A stretch of DNA of 64,000 bases, from positions 3,782,501-3,846,500 of the forward strand of contig NZ_AP023247.1 in NCBI RefSeq assembly GCF_016756535.1. The letters run 5' to 3'. How positions within the stretch are numbered: the stretch's first letter is position 1; each line of letters starts with the position of its first letter. Positions 34,088-43,669 of the stretch are shown here, piece by piece. The stretch is from Mesorhizobium sp. 131-2-1 (GTDB taxonomy: Bacteria; Pseudomonadota; Alphaproteobacteria; Rhizobiales; Rhizobiaceae). The notes beneath the pieces were generated by a model. That model was not told where the DNA came from. It saw only the letters and a list, made by a program, of their open reading frames with translations, and ran no database searches. The position numbers were made by a program, and so were the translations under genes.

Positions 34088-36874
34088 CTATTCGGGGGTA
34101 TCCGAAGCGTCGTCCGTGGCCTCAGCCTCGCCTTCGACGCTCTCTTCCTCATCCGATTGCGGTTCCGAAATCCGCTCGACCGAAACCACCTTCTCGCCTT
34201 CGGCCGTGTTGAAGATGGTGACGCCCTTGGTGGCGCGGCTGGCGAAACGGATGCCGTTGACCGGGACGCGGATGACCGTGCCGCCGTCCGAAACCAGCAT
34301 GATCTGGTCGTCATTGCCAACCGGGAAGGTCGCCACGAGACGACCGATCTCGGCTGTCTTCGACACGTCGGTGGCGCGGATGCCCTTGCCGCCGCGTCCC
34401 GTCAGGCGGAAGTCGTAGGACGAGGACCGCTTGCCGTAGCCATATTCCGTGACCGTCAGCACGAGGCGCTCATGCTCCTTGAGGAATTCGTAGCGTTCGT
34501 CGGACAGCTCCGCCTCCTCGCCGATCTCCTCATTGGTCAGGGCGATCTCTTCCTCTTCGCCGGCAACACCGGCAGCAAGCCGCCGCTCGGCAGCCGCGCG
34601 CTTCAAATAGGCGGCGCGCTCGGCGGGCGAAGCGTCGACGTTCTCGATCACCGACATGGAGATGACGCGATCGGTCTCGGCCATGGCGATGCCGCGCACG
34701 CCAACGGAGTTGCGGCTCTGGAAGACGCGCACGTCGCTGACCGGGAAGCGGATGCACTGGCCCGAGTTCGCCGTCAGCAGCACATCGTCATCGTCGGTGC
34801 AGGTCTCGACGCCGAGGATCTCGTCGCCCTCCTCCTCCAGCTTCATGGCGATCTTGCCGTTGCGGTTGACCTGGACGAAGTCGGACAACTTGTTGCGGCG
34901 CACGGTGCCGCGCGTGGTGGCGAACATCACGTCGAGCTCGCCCCAGCTTGCCTCGTCCTCGGGCAGCGGCATGATGGTGGTGATGCGCTCGCCCTGCTCC
35001 AGCGGCAGCATGTTGATCAGCGCCTTGCCGCGCGACTGCGGGTTGCCGATCGGCAGGCGCCACACCTTCTCCTTGTAGACGATACCGCGCGAGGAGAAGA
35101 ACAGCACCGGCGCGTGCGTGTTGGCGACGAACAGGCGGGTGACGAAATCCTCTTCCTTGGTCGACATGCCGGAGCGGCCCTTGCCGCCGCGGCGCTGCGC
35201 CCGGTAGAGCGAGAGCGGCACGCGCTTGATGTAGCCGGAATGGCTGACGGTGACGACCATGTCCTCGCGCTGGATCAGGTCCTCGTCTTCCATGTCCGCC
35301 CCGCCGTCGGACAGCTCGGTGCGGCGCGGCGTGCCGAACTCGTCGCGGACCGCGATGAGCTCGTCCTTGACGATCTGCTGGATGCGCGCGCGTGACGACA
35401 AAATGTCAAGATAATCAACGATCTCGGCGCCGATCTTGTTCAACTCGTCGGCGATCTCGTCGCGGCCGAGCGCGGTCAGGCGCTGCAGGCGCAACTCGAG
35501 GATGGCGCGAGCCTGCTCTTCCGACAGATTGTAGGTGCCGTCCTCATTGATGCGGTGGCGCGGATCGTCGATCAGCTTGATCAGCGAAGCGACGTCGTGG
35601 GCCGGCCAGCGGCGCTCCATCAACTGCTCGCGCGCCGTCTGCGGATCGGGCGCGGTGCGGATCAGCTTGATCACCTCGTCGATGTTGGCGACCGCGATGG
35701 CGAGGCCGACCAGGACGTGGGCCCTCTCGCGCGCCTTGCGCAAAAGGTACTTCGTGCGCCGGCTGATCACCTCCTCGCGGAAGCCGACGAACGCCTTCAG
35801 CATGTCGATCAGCGTCATCACTTCCGGCTTGCCGCCGTTCAGCGCCACCATGTTGGCGCCGAAGGAGGTCTGCAGCGGGGTGAAGCGGTAGAGCTGGTTG
35901 AGGATGACGTCGGCGACGGCGTCGCGCTTCAGTTCGACGACGACGCGATAGCCCTGGCGGTCGCTCTCGTCGCGAATGTCGGAAATGCCCTCGATACGCT
36001 TGTCGCGCACCAGTTCGGCCATCTTCTCGATCATCGAGGACTTGTTCACCTGATAGGGAATCTCGGTGATGATGATCGATTCACGGTCGTTGCCGCGCGC
36101 CTCGATGTTGACGCGGCCGCGCATGACGATGGAGCCACGGCCGGTCGAATAGGCGCTGTAGATGCCCGAGCGGCCAAGCACGATGCCGCCGGTCGGGAAA
36201 TCCGGACCGGGCACGATCTCCATCAGCGTCGGCAGGTCGATTGCCGGGTTATCGATGAGGGCGATGGCGCCGTTGCAGACTTCGCCGAGATTGTGCGGCG
36301 GGATGTTGGTGGCCATGCCGACGGCGATGCCGCCGGAGCCATTGACCAGCAGGTTCGGAAAGCGGGCCGGCAGCACCTTCGGCTCGCTGCCCGACGCATC
36401 GTAGGTGTCCTGGAAGTCGACGGTTTCCTTGTCGATGTCTTCCAGCAATTCATGCGCGACCTTGGTCAGCCGCGACTCGGTGTAGCGCATCGCCGCCGGC
36501 GGATCGCCGTCGATGGAGCCGAAATTGCCCTGCCCGTCGATCAGCGGCACGCGCAGCGACCAGTCCTGTGCCATGCGCACCAGGGCGTCATAGATCGAGG
36601 CGTCGCCATGCGGATGGTACTTACCCATCACGTCGGCGACCGGGCGCGCCGATTTCACATATTTGCGGTTCCAGTGGTAGCCGCTCTCATGCGAAGCGTA
36701 GAGGATGCGGCGATGCACCGGCTTCAGCCCGTCGCGCACGTCGGGCAGCGCACGGCTGACGATCACGCTCATGGCGTAATCGAGATAGGAGCGCTGCATC
36801 TCCTCGATGATTGAAATCGGCTCGATGCCGGTCGGGCCGCCGTCGGCGCCGCGCGGTGTCTTCTGGTCGGTCAA
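34088..36874 (-). CDS. gyrA: DNA gyrase subunit A
   Basis: Breakage-reunion subunit of gyrase, 928 residues (E. coli 875). The winged-helix/tower core has the catalytic Tyr in [10 protein letters not shown] near residue 130 and the quinolone region [19 protein letters not shown] near 88-106. The position equal to E. coli Ser83 is Ala (GDA-S-I-Y-D). The C-terminal beta-pinwheel contains the GyrA-box-like segment [14 protein letters not shown] near 570. An acidic insertion around residues 795-830 ([22 protein letters not shown]) lies between blades of the C-terminal domain and accounts for much of the extra length, as in other Rhizobiales. Confidence 0.98.
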   Translation of the reverse strand: MTDQKTPRGADGGPTGIEPISIIEEMQRSYLDYAMSVIVSRALPDVRDGLKPVHRRILYASHESGYHWNRKYVKSARPVADVMGKYHPHGDASIYDALVRMAQDWSLRVPLIDGQGNFGSIDGDPPAAMRYTESRLTKVAHELLEDIDKETVDFQDTYDASGSEPKVLPARFPNLLVNGSGGIAVGMATNIPPHNLGEVCNGAIALIDNPAIDLPTLMEIVPGPDFPTGGIVLGRSGIYSAYSTGRGSIVMRGRVNIEARGNDRESIIITEIPYQVNKSSMIEKMAELVRDKRIEGISDIRDESDRQGYRVVVELKRDAVADVILNQLYRFTPLQTSFGANMVALNGGKPEVMTLIDMLKAFVGFREEVISRRTKYLLRKARERAHVLVGLAIAVANIDEVIKLIRTAPDPQTAREQLMERRWPAHDVASLIKLIDDPRHRINEDGTYNLSEEQARAILELRLQRLTALGRDEIADELNKIGAEIVDYLDILSSRARIQQIVKDELIAVRDEFGTPRRTELSDGGADMEDEDLIQREDMVVTVSHSGYIKRVPLSLYRAQRRGGKGRSGMSTKEEDFVTRLFVANTHAPVLFFSSRGIVYKEKVWRLPIGNPQSRGKALINMLPLEQGERITTIMPLPEDEASWGELDVMFATTRGTVRRNKLSDFVQVNRNGKIAMKLEEEGDEILGVETCTDDDDVLLTANSGQCIRFPVSDVRVFQSRNSVGVRGIAMAETDRVISMSVIENVDASPAERAAYLKRAAAERRLAAGVAGEEEEIALTNEEIGEEAELSDERYEFLKEHERLVLTVTEYGYGKRSSSYDFRLTGRGGKGIRATDVSKTAEIGRLVATFPVGNDDQIMLVSDGGTVIRVPVNGIRFASRATKGVTIFNTAEGEKVVSVERISEPQSDEEESVEGEAEATDDASDTPE

Positions 36875-37083
36875 ATCAGGTCACAATCCAGTCGGGAATC
36901 ACTCGCTGCTTATATAGGAAGCGCCGCCGAAACTCCAATCTCCACGACACTTTTCCAGAGACAATTTCAGTGGTAATTTCAAAAGGATACCGCTGATTGC
37001 GACGATATGGCCAAGGTGGGTTTCGCGGCCGTGGGATTAAGTTTGCCACCGATCGGCATTCTCGAGGAAGAGCCGCGAGCGCT

Positions 37084-38775
37084 ATGAACTGGACCCCGTG
37101 GCTGCCCCTGCGAGCACTGAGCGGGTTGACGCGCGACGACCTCAATGGCGACCTCGCCGCCGGCGTCACGCTGGCCGCGATCGCCATTCCCGAACAGATG
37201 GCGACGGCGCGCCTTGGCGGCTTCGCGCCCGAGATCGGCTTCTTCGCCTTCGTCGCCGGATCGGTGGCCTTCGCGCTGTTCGGCGCCAACCGCCAGCTCT
37301 CGGTCGGCGCGGATTCGACCATCACGCCGCTGTTTGTCGGCGGTTTGGCGCTGGCTGCGTCCTCGGGCTCGTCGCATTATCCGGCGCTGGCGGCGATGCT
37401 GGCGCTAATGGTCGGGCTGCTGGTCGGCTTGAGCGGCGTCTTTCGCCTCGGCTGGATCGCGGACCTTCTGTCCGTGCCGGTCACGACGGGCTTCCTGGCC
37501 GGCATTTCCATCCACATCATCGTCTCGCAGCTACCCGGCCTGCTTGACCTGCCGCCCGAAAGCGGCGAGACGCTGCGGCGGGTGGGCGAGATCGCCGCCA
37601 ACATCCACCTCACCAACCCATGGAGCCTGTCGCTTGGCGCCGGCGTGTTGGTGATCGTGCTCGTCGCCGAGCGCATCAGCGCCCGAATTCCCGGCGCGTT
37701 GATCGGCATGATGCTGGCGACGCTTGCCGTCATCGTCTTCCAGCTCAGGGATCGTGGCGTCGAGGTGCTTGGCGCCCTGCCGAACGGGCTGCCGATGCCT
37801 GGCTTGCCGCTTGTCGATTTCAAGGACGCGCAGGCACTTGTCCCGCTCGCACTGCTGATCGCCATCGTCGTGATGGTGCAGACGGCGGCAACCAGTCGCT
37901 CCTTTGCGCCACGGGACGGCGAAGCACCTGATATCAATCGCGATTTCGTCGGCGTCGGCGCCGGCAGCCTCGTTTCCGGCCTGTTCGGCGCCTTCGCCGT
38001 CAATTCCAGCCCGCCGCGCACGGCGATCGTTGCCCAGACCGGGGGGCGCTCGCAACTGACGGGCCTGATCGCCGCGGCGATCGTGCTGGTGCTCGGCGCC
38101 ATCGGCGGCGGCCTGCTCGCCAATGTTCCGCAGGCAGCGCTTGCAGGCGTGCTGCTGTTTGTGGGGCAGCGCATCTTCCGCTGGCGGGTGTTTGCAGATG
38201 TCTACCGGCAGGCCCCGGTCGAATTCGGGCTGATCCTCGTCACAATGGTAGCGATGGTCGCGCTGCCGATCGAGACCGGCGTCTCGATCGGCGTCGGCCT
38301 CTCGCTGCTGCACGGCATCTGGAGCGCAACGCGCACGCACCCGATCGAATTGGCGCAGGTGCCCGGCACGTCCGTCTGGTGGCCGCCCACGAATTCCGGC
38401 ACAGGCGAACAGATCTCTACGGTGCTGGTGGCGGCATTCCAGGCGCCGCTCTCCTTCGTCAACGCCGACCTCTTCAAGCGGGGCCTGATCGACCTGATCG
38501 ACGCCAAGGGCGAAAGCGTGAAACTGGTCGTGCTCGAAGCCAGCAACATCGTCGAGATCGACTACACCGCGGCCCAGGCGCTGATCGACATCATCCGCCA
38601 TTGCCGCGACAAAGGGGCGGTGTTCGCAATAGCTCGGATGGAGTCTTTGCGGGCGCAGGCCGCGCTGGCGCGTTTCGGCATCGCTGAGATGGTCGGCCCG
38701 CAGCGGATCTTCCACAGCGTCGACGCCGCGATCAAGGCGCTGGCCCCGCAGCAGCAACAGGACAAGATCACATGA
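37084..38775 (+). CDS. SulP family anion transporter with STAS domain
   Basis: A 563-residue SLC26/SulP transporter. The membrane domain (residues about 20-420) opens with DLNGDLAAGVTLAAIAIPEQMATARLGG, the SulP signature, and contains about eleven to fourteen hydrophobic segments. The C-terminal STAS domain (about 440-550) has VVLEASNIVEIDYTAAQALIDII, where Asp in EIDYTA sits at the position that is a phosphorylatable Ser/Thr in anti-sigma-factor antagonists. Substrate may be sulfate, bicarbonate or dicarboxylate. The ATG at 37084 is preferred to an upstream in-frame ATG at 36997 whose 29 extra residues are basic and not family-like. It overlaps the next gene by 4 bp. Confidence 0.92.
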   Translation: MNWTPWLPLRALSGLTRDDLNGDLAAGVTLAAIAIPEQMATARLGGFAPEIGFFAFVAGSVAFALFGANRQLSVGADSTITPLFVGGLALAASSGSSHYPALAAMLALMVGLLVGLSGVFRLGWIADLLSVPVTTGFLAGISIHIIVSQLPGLLDLPPESGETLRRVGEIAANIHLTNPWSLSLGAGVLVIVLVAERISARIPGALIGMMLATLAVIVFQLRDRGVEVLGALPNGLPMPGLPLVDFKDAQALVPLALLIAIVVMVQTAATSRSFAPRDGEAPDINRDFVGVGAGSLVSGLFGAFAVNSSPPRTAIVAQTGGRSQLTGLIAAAIVLVLGAIGGGLLANVPQAALAGVLLFVGQRIFRWRVFADVYRQAPVEFGLILVTMVAMVALPIETGVSIGVGLSLLHGIWSATRTHPIELAQVPGTSVWWPPTNSGTGEQISTVLVAAFQAPLSFVNADLFKRGLIDLIDAKGESVKLVVLEASNIVEIDYTAAQALIDIIRHCRDKGAVFAIARMESLRAQAALARFGIAEMVGPQRIFHSVDAAIKALAPQQQQDKIT

Positions 38776-39392
38776 GAAGCCCGCGCGAACCCTTGTTGAC
38801 CCCGGTCGCGGTGAAGGAGCTGCGGCCAACACAGATGACCGTCGGAATGCGCGAGGTCGGCATAAAACGACAGATGATCCGTCAGCAGAACGCCAGCGAG
38901 ACCGGCACTTTCCTCGGCCGCCACATGGTGCCGGTGGTGCTCGGCCCGAAGAGGCGCAACTATGTCGTCGATCATCATCACCTTGCCCGGGCGCTGCTCG
39001 AGGAAGGCGTCGAGGACGTACTGGTGACGGTGACCAGCGACCTCTCGGACCTCGACAAGGAGGCTTTCCTCACCGTGCTCGACAATCGCGGCTGGATGCA
39101 TCCATTCGACGCGAACGGCAAGCGCCAGACCTATGATGCCATTCCGAAAAACATGGCCGATCTGGTCGACGACCCTTACCGGAGCCTCGCCGGCGAGCTG
39201 CGCCGCCAGGGCGGCTTCGCCAAGGACACCACGCCGTTCAGCGAATTCCTGTGGGCGGATTTCCTGCGCCGGCGCATCGACCGGGCCTCGGTGGCGAAGA
39301 ACTTCGGCAAGGCGATGAAGGCTGCGCTCTCCCTGGCCAGGCGCAAGGAAGCGGACTATCTGCCCGGCTGGTGCGGACCAACCACTGACTGA
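38772..39392 (+). CDS. ParB-like nuclease-fold protein (ParBc_2 type)
   Basis: A 206-residue protein of the ParB/sulfiredoxin-like superfamily, ParBc_2 subgroup. The N-terminal half has the ParB-like strand VAVKELRPTQMTVGMREV, the variable loop, and VVLGPKRRNYVVDHHHLARAL near residues 56-75. The C-terminal half is helical and basic. It is not the chromosome-partition ParB: there is no ParA, no KorB-type HTH and no CTP-binding GERRxxA box of that kind. Its ATG overlaps the SulP stop (ATGA), so the two are made together. The function is unknown. Confidence 0.82.
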   Translation: MRSPREPLLTPVAVKELRPTQMTVGMREVGIKRQMIRQQNASETGTFLGRHMVPVVLGPKRRNYVVDHHHLARALLEEGVEDVLVTVTSDLSDLDKEAFLTVLDNRGWMHPFDANGKRQTYDAIPKNMADLVDDPYRSLAGELRRQGGFAKDTTPFSEFLWADFLRRRIDRASVAKNFGKAMKAALSLARRKEADYLPGWCGPTTD

Positions 39393-39418
39393 CGTCTGTT
39401 GGGCAGCGAAATATGCCG

Positions 39419-40249
39419 TCAGCGCGCCGCCACCCGGCGTGCGCGATAGACGCCGGGCGTTTCTCCCATCTCGCGCCGGAAGCGGCGGTTGAAGGTCGAG
39501 AGGTCGTTGAAGCCGGCGTCGAAGGCGATCGTCGAGATCGCCACTTCGCAGGTCCTCAGCCGCACCGCCGCCCTGTGCAGCCTGGTTTTGAGCAGGAACT
39601 GGTAGGGCGTCATGCCGGCGACACGCCGAAAGGTGCGAAGGAAATGATAGGGGCTGGTCGCGGCTTCACCGGCGAGATCGGCGAGCGAGAGCGGTCGGTC
39701 GGCATCAAGCTCGATCAGCCGCACCGCTTCGGCGACGCGCTTCTGGTCGCGGCGGCTTGGCGCGCGGCCGGGATGGCCGGCGTCCGCGTTCGCCCTGACC
39801 GCCGCGCCGGCCATGCGCAGGCCGAGTTCCTCGAATGCGTCGGCGTCGCCGGTTTCCCGCGCGGCCTCCGCTTCCGCCAGCACCGGCGCAAGCGCCGGCA
39901 AGGGTGGCAGGCGGGGGCCGTCGAAGCCAAGCCGTTTCGCGCCGGGCACATCGGCGACAATGCGCTCCATATATGCTGGCGAAAAATGGAAGGAGAGGCA
40001 GCGGTCGCCGGCGCCATGCTCATGCCCGCATTCATAGCAGGTGCCCGGATTGCCGAGCAGGATCGCGCCGGGCGCCAGCATCGCCGTGCCCTCACGCGTC
40101 CGGTAGCGGAAGGTGCCCTGGGTGACCGCGGCAACGCAGAAGCTGCGATGCTCTTCCTCGAACGGGCTGTCGCCAACACCGGCGGTGCATACCACGTCCG
40201 ACACCTGCCAGCCCTGGCCCGAGGCGACATTTTTCGCGCGCGTCGTCAT
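39419..40249 (-). CDS. AraC family transcriptional regulator
   Basis: A 276-residue regulator. The N-terminal cupin-like effector domain has RSFCVAAVTQGTFRYR, TAMLAPGAILLGNPGTCYECGHEH and CLSFHFSPAY. The C-terminal double helix-turn-helix (about residues 178-272) has LSLADLAGEAATSPYHFLRTF and the second HTH ISTIAFDAGFNDLSTFNRRFR. Met at 40249 is my choice; a TTG further upstream is possible. It is divergent from the gene at 40336, which it may regulate, as AraC proteins often control the neighbouring transcript. Confidence 0.92.
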   Translation of the reverse strand: MTTRAKNVASGQGWQVSDVVCTAGVGDSPFEEEHRSFCVAAVTQGTFRYRTREGTAMLAPGAILLGNPGTCYECGHEHGAGDRCLSFHFSPAYMERIVADVPGAKRLGFDGPRLPPLPALAPVLAEAEAARETGDADAFEELGLRMAGAAVRANADAGHPGRAPSRRDQKRVAEAVRLIELDADRPLSLADLAGEAATSPYHFLRTFRRVAGMTPYQFLLKTRLHRAAVRLRTCEVAISTIAFDAGFNDLSTFNRRFRREMGETPGVYRARRVAAR

Positions 40250-40335
40250 GACGGGAAAGATAGCAATTTTCCCCAAGCGCTGAACCCAGTCCTGCCTCTA
40301 TTGGTCGTGCTCTCCTGACAAACGAGGCAGCAGTC

Positions 40336-40866
40336 ATGATCGATTCCTTCACTGAAGCCCTGCACAGTGGCGGCCCAAACCTCGGCCTTGCCGAAAAGCT
40401 GGAGCTCTATGGCCGCTTTGTCGGCGCCTGGACATTCGATGCCGCGCGTCACCTCGAGGACGGCACGGTTCTTACCGGGCGGGGCGAGGTGCATTTCGGC
40501 TGGGTTCTGGAAGGCAAGGCGATCCAGGACGTCTGGATCCTGCCCGCGCGGGATGTTGGCCCTTCGCCCTCCCTCGGTCCATGGACCTTCTACGGCACGA
40601 CCTTGCGTGTCTACGATCCCGGCGTCGACGCCTGGCACATCTTCTGGAGCGACCCGCGCAACCAGTATTTCAGCCGCCAACTCGGTCGCGCCGAGGGCGA
40701 TGCGATCGTCCAGCAAGGCATCGACGGCACCGGCTCCTCGGTGCGCTGGAGTTTTTCGCGGATCACCGCAGACTCCTTTCGCTGGCTCGGCGAGCGCTCG
40801 CATGACTGCGGCGCCACCTGGCGGCTCGAGGTCGAATTCCTGGCCCGCCGCACGACTCAACGCTGA
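40336..40866 (+). CDS. Hypothetical soluble protein, probable lipocalin/nitrobindin-like barrel
   Basis: A 176-residue protein rich in beta strands and Trp (WTFDAARHLEDGTVLTGRG, VHFGWVLEGKAIQDVWILP, YDPGVDAWHIFWSDPRNQYFSRQ, WRLEVEFLARR), a pattern of small beta-barrel proteins such as DUF1579/nitrobindin-like families. I cannot name a family with confidence. It has a divergent AraC-type regulator 86 bp away and a VOC protein 32 bp downstream, so it may belong to a small stress or detoxification unit. Confidence 0.72.
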   Translation: MIDSFTEALHSGGPNLGLAEKLELYGRFVGAWTFDAARHLEDGTVLTGRGEVHFGWVLEGKAIQDVWILPARDVGPSPSLGPWTFYGTTLRVYDPGVDAWHIFWSDPRNQYFSRQLGRAEGDAIVQQGIDGTGSSVRWSFSRITADSFRWLGERSHDCGATWRLEVEFLARRTTQR

Positions 40867-40898
40867 TCGGCCAACCAATTGCAAAAACGGAGAAAACG

Positions 40899-41276
40899 AT
40901 GCTTGACCACGTCTCGCTCGGCGTTCGCGATGCCAATGCCTCCAAGCGCTTCTACGATGCCGCCCTGCAACCGCTCGGCTATAGCTGCCTCAGCCAGTCG
41001 CCCGGCTCGCTCGGCTATGGCGCCGATGCCGTGGCGCTCTGGGTGAACGAAGCCACGCGGCCGGTGCCGGCGGACACGGAATCCGGCCTGCATTTCTGCT
41101 TCGCCGCGCCGACGCGAAAGAGCGTCGATGCCTTTCATGCCGGCGCCTTGCGTGAGGGCGGCCGCGACAATGGCGCGCCTGGCCTGCGCGCCGGCTATGG
41201 CGAAAACTACTACGCCGCTTTCGTCATCGACCCGGACGGCTATCGCATCGAGGCCTATTGCGGCGCGGCCGGCTAG
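40899..41276 (+). CDS. VOC (glyoxalase/dioxygenase) superfamily protein
   Basis: A 125-residue single-domain vicinal-oxygen-chelate protein. It begins MLDHVSLGVRDANASKRFYD, with a metal-binding-type His at residue 4, then HFCFAAPTRKSVDAFHAGAL near 65-85 and the terminal block YYAAFVIDPDGYRIEAYCG, where the last Glu would complete a metal site. VOC proteins act as dioxygenases, lyases or antibiotic-binding proteins. The substrate is unknown. It follows the barrel protein on the same strand. Confidence 0.9.
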   Translation: MLDHVSLGVRDANASKRFYDAALQPLGYSCLSQSPGSLGYGADAVALWVNEATRPVPADTESGLHFCFAAPTRKSVDAFHAGALREGGRDNGAPGLRAGYGENYYAAFVIDPDGYRIEAYCGAAG

Positions 41277-41400
41277 GCGCGTCGCCGGAGGTCATCTTGC
41301 GAAACATCCTCTGCCAGTTTCCTCCGCTCCTGCTTTGCTCTACCAATGCCAGGGTTGGAGAAAAGCGAGGTCGGGCATCGCCCGGCGGAGGGGACCAGAG

Positions 41401-42030
41401 ATGCCGAGCTTCGACAGCCTGTTCAACGCCTTCGTCACCATACTGGTGACCATCGACCCGCCGGGGCTGGCGCCGCTCTTCCTCGCCGTGACGCGCGGCA
41501 TGAACCGCGAGGAGCGCCAGCAGGTTTCGGTGCGCGCCTCGGTGATCGGCTTCCTGGTGATGGCGCTGTTCGCGATCGCCGGCGCCTCGATCCTGTCGGT
41601 GTTCGGCATCACGCTGCCGGCCTTCCGCGTTGCCGGCGGGTTCCTGCTCTTCTTCATCGCCTTCGAAATGGTGTTCGAGCGCAGGCAGGACCGCAAGGAG
41701 AAGATCGGCGATGTCGCCATCACCAAGGACATGATCCACAACATCGCCGCCTTCCCGTTGGCGATCCCGCTGATTGCCGGTCCCGGCGCGATCTCGGCGA
41801 CGGTGCTGCTGTCGGGCTCGTTCCAGGGATTTGGCGCGCAGGCGGCCCTGGTCGGCATCATCTTCCTTTGCCTCGCCATCACCTATCTGGTTTTCGTGCT
41901 GGCCGAGCGCATCGACCGCATCCTCGGCCAGACCGGCCGCTCGATCCTGACCCGGCTGCTCGGCGTCATCCTGGCGGCGCTGGCGGTGCAGTTTGTCGCG
42001 GACGGGATCAAGGCGCTGATGGCCGCCTAG
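41401..42030 (+). CDS. MarC family (UPF0056) membrane protein
   Basis: A 209-residue six-segment membrane protein. NAFVTILVTIDPPGLAPLFL near the N-terminus, AFRVAGGFLLFFIAFEMVF near residue 65-85 and FPLAIPLIAGPGAISATVLL near 117-137 are diagnostic of MarC. The family was once linked to multiple antibiotic resistance in E. coli, but no such activity has been confirmed. The ATG at 41401 has GGAGGGG at about 8 nt; in-frame upstream codons are not family-like. Confidence 0.92.
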   Translation: MPSFDSLFNAFVTILVTIDPPGLAPLFLAVTRGMNREERQQVSVRASVIGFLVMALFAIAGASILSVFGITLPAFRVAGGFLLFFIAFEMVFERRQDRKEKIGDVAITKDMIHNIAAFPLAIPLIAGPGAISATVLLSGSFQGFGAQAALVGIIFLCLAITYLVFVLAERIDRILGQTGRSILTRLLGVILAALAVQFVADGIKALMAA

Positions 42031-42043
42031 GCATTAGCGGGCG

Positions 42044-42469
42044 CTATTTTCCCGCCGTATCGACGACCTCGAAATCGTGGGTAACGGTGGCGGTCTTGGC
42101 CATCATCGCGGTGGCGGAGCAATACTTTTCGATCGACAGGTCGATCGCGCGCCTGACCTTGTCGCGCGAGAGCGCGCGGCCCTTGACGATGAAATGCATG
42201 TGGATGCGGGTGAAGACCCTGGGCTCCTTCTCGGCCCGGTCGGCATCGAGCTCGACGACGCAGTCCTCGATCGCCTCGCGGCCTTTCTCGAGGATATGGA
42301 CGACGTCATAGGCCGAGCAGCCGCCGGTGCCGATCAGCACCATCTCCATCGGGCTCGGCCCCGGCGTCGGCCCTTCAGGTCCGTGCGCCGTGCCCAGCAC
42401 GACCTTATGACCGCTGCCGGATTCGCCGACGAAGGTGCGCTCCTCGACCCATTTGACGCGTGCTTTCAT
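42044..42469 (-). CDS. OsmC family peroxiredoxin-like protein
   Basis: A 141-residue OsmC/Ohr-type protein, likely a YhfA-like branch. The first redox Cys is in MVLIGTGGCSAYDVVHILEKGR near residue 50, and the second is in REAIEDCVVELDADRAEK near 70-85. VFTRIHMHFIVKGRALSRDKV follows. Members reduce organic hydroperoxides or are of unknown role. Its 3' end faces marC with 13 bp between stops. Confidence 0.92.
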   Translation of the reverse strand: MKARVKWVEERTFVGESGSGHKVVLGTAHGPEGPTPGPSPMEMVLIGTGGCSAYDVVHILEKGREAIEDCVVELDADRAEKEPRVFTRIHMHFIVKGRALSRDKVRRAIDLSIEKYCSATAMMAKTATVTHDFEVVDTAGK

Positions 42470-42524
42470 CGATACGCCCTTCCACGACAGTGCGGCGACC
42501 GTCCGTGTCGCCCGAATTGTCCGC

Positions 42525-42923
42525 CTACTGCCCGAACACCACCGTATGCATGATCCGACCCGGCAGCAGCGTGAAGATGCCCGCGCCGATCAGCGCGAAG
42601 ACATAGAGCGCGATCATAACCTTGCGATGATTGACGACGCGGTGGTTGCGCGCGTGCCAGACCGCCAGCGGCACGGTGACCAGCACCAGGATCGACAGGA
42701 GGTGGATCGGGCTGAAGCGGCCGAAAAGCCGGATCTGCTGGATCCAGAAACTCGAGACGGCGATGACCAGCATCAGCGCCACCCAGATATAGCCGACCAC
42801 CCGGTGGCGTGTCGTGCCTTTGGGCAGAGCCAGTTGCGTGGCGCCTGTGACCAGTGCCGTGAAAGCGGCAAAGGCATGCCAGGGGATGGGCGCGGGCGCT
42901 GCAAACAGCGGGCCAAGCGACAT
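42525..42923 (-). CDS. DUF2306-type membrane protein
   Basis: A 132-residue protein with four hydrophobic segments. PAPIPWHAFAAFTALVTGATQLALPKG and TRHRVVGYIWVALMLVIAVSSFW, then FSPIHLLSILVLVTVPLAVWHARNHRVVNHRKVM, show the paired His residues (H16, H40, H74, and those in the HARNHRVVNHRK stretch) usual for DUF2306, a family resembling small cytochrome b-like membrane proteins. Function unknown. It follows ssb by 25 bp on the same strand. Confidence 0.83.
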   Translation of the reverse strand: MSLGPLFAAPAPIPWHAFAAFTALVTGATQLALPKGTTRHRVVGYIWVALMLVIAVSSFWIQQIRLFGRFSPIHLLSILVLVTVPLAVWHARNHRVVNHRKVMIALYVFALIGAGIFTLLPGRIMHTVVFGQ

Positions 42924-42948
42924 TGCCTACCCCTGGCTCCTCAAGCTC

Positions 42949-43473
42949 TCAGAACGGAATTTCGTCGTCCAGCTCGCGCGACGCACCGCCACCACCGCCA
43001 CTCCGGGCGCCGCCGCCACCACCGCCGCGGCTGAAGCTTTCGTTCGGGCCGGACTGGCCAAAATCGGAGCCACGGCTGTTGCCGCCGCCGGCGTAGCTGC
43101 CGACCTGGCCGCCGCCCTCGCCGCGCGCGTCGAGCATCTGCAACTCGCCGCGGAATTTTTGCAGCACGACCTCGGTCGTGTAGCGGTCATTGCCGGTCTG
43201 GTCCTGCCATTTGCGCGTCTGCAACTGGCCTTCGATATAGACCTTCATGCCCTTCTTCAGGTACTGCTCGGCCACCTTGGCGATCTGGTCGTTGAAGATG
43301 ACCACATTGTGCCACTCGGTCTTTTCCTTGCGCTCGCCGGAATTCTTGTCGCGCCAGCTTTCCGAGGTGGCGATGCGAATGTTGACGACCGGCTCGCCCG
43401 AGTTCAGGCGGCGGATTTCCGGGTCCGCCCCGAGATTGCCGACCAGAATGACCTTGTTGACGCTACCCGCCAT
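42949..43473 (-). CDS. ssb: Single-stranded DNA-binding protein
   Basis: A 174-residue SSB. The OB fold (residues 1-115) begins [19 protein letters not shown] and contains [22 protein letters not shown] and [15 protein letters not shown] Gly/Ser/Arg-rich linker follows, ending in the acidic tip DDEIPF that recruits DNA-repair partners. A LexA-type box lies 97-111 bp upstream (43570-43584), so SOS induction is expected. Confidence 0.98.
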   Translation of the reverse strand: MAGSVNKVILVGNLGADPEIRRLNSGEPVVNIRIATSESWRDKNSGERKEKTEWHNVVIFNDQIAKVAEQYLKKGMKVYIEGQLQTRKWQDQTGNDRYTTEVVLQKFRGELQMLDARGEGGGQVGSYAGGGNSRGSDFGQSGPNESFSRGGGGGGARSGGGGGASRELDDEIPF

Positions 43474-43569
43474 CGTACTTCTCCGCGCTCATCCAAATTT
43501 TTGACGCCGCACCTTACAGCTTGCGGGCAGCCGCCGCCCGCCGTGACTGGCTTTTCCCACAAGGTTTTT

Positions 43570-43584
43570 GTTCCCTGTTCGTTC
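43570..43584. promoter_or_regulatory. Alphaproteobacterial LexA (SOS) box before ssb
   Basis: GTTC at 43570-43573, seven bases (CCTGTTC), then GTTC at 43581-43584: a perfect GTTC-N7-GTTC direct repeat, the operator recognised by LexA in Rhizobiales and relatives. It lies in the divergent gap between ssb (start 43473) and the cupin gene (start 43670). By position it most likely controls ssb. Confidence 0.75.
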
Positions 43585-43669
43585 TAGAATGCGGGCGATG
43601 CGCTGTCAATGGTTGTCAGCAGCATGTAGTGTTTCGCCCCGGAATTTCCACGACATCGGGGGCAACAAG

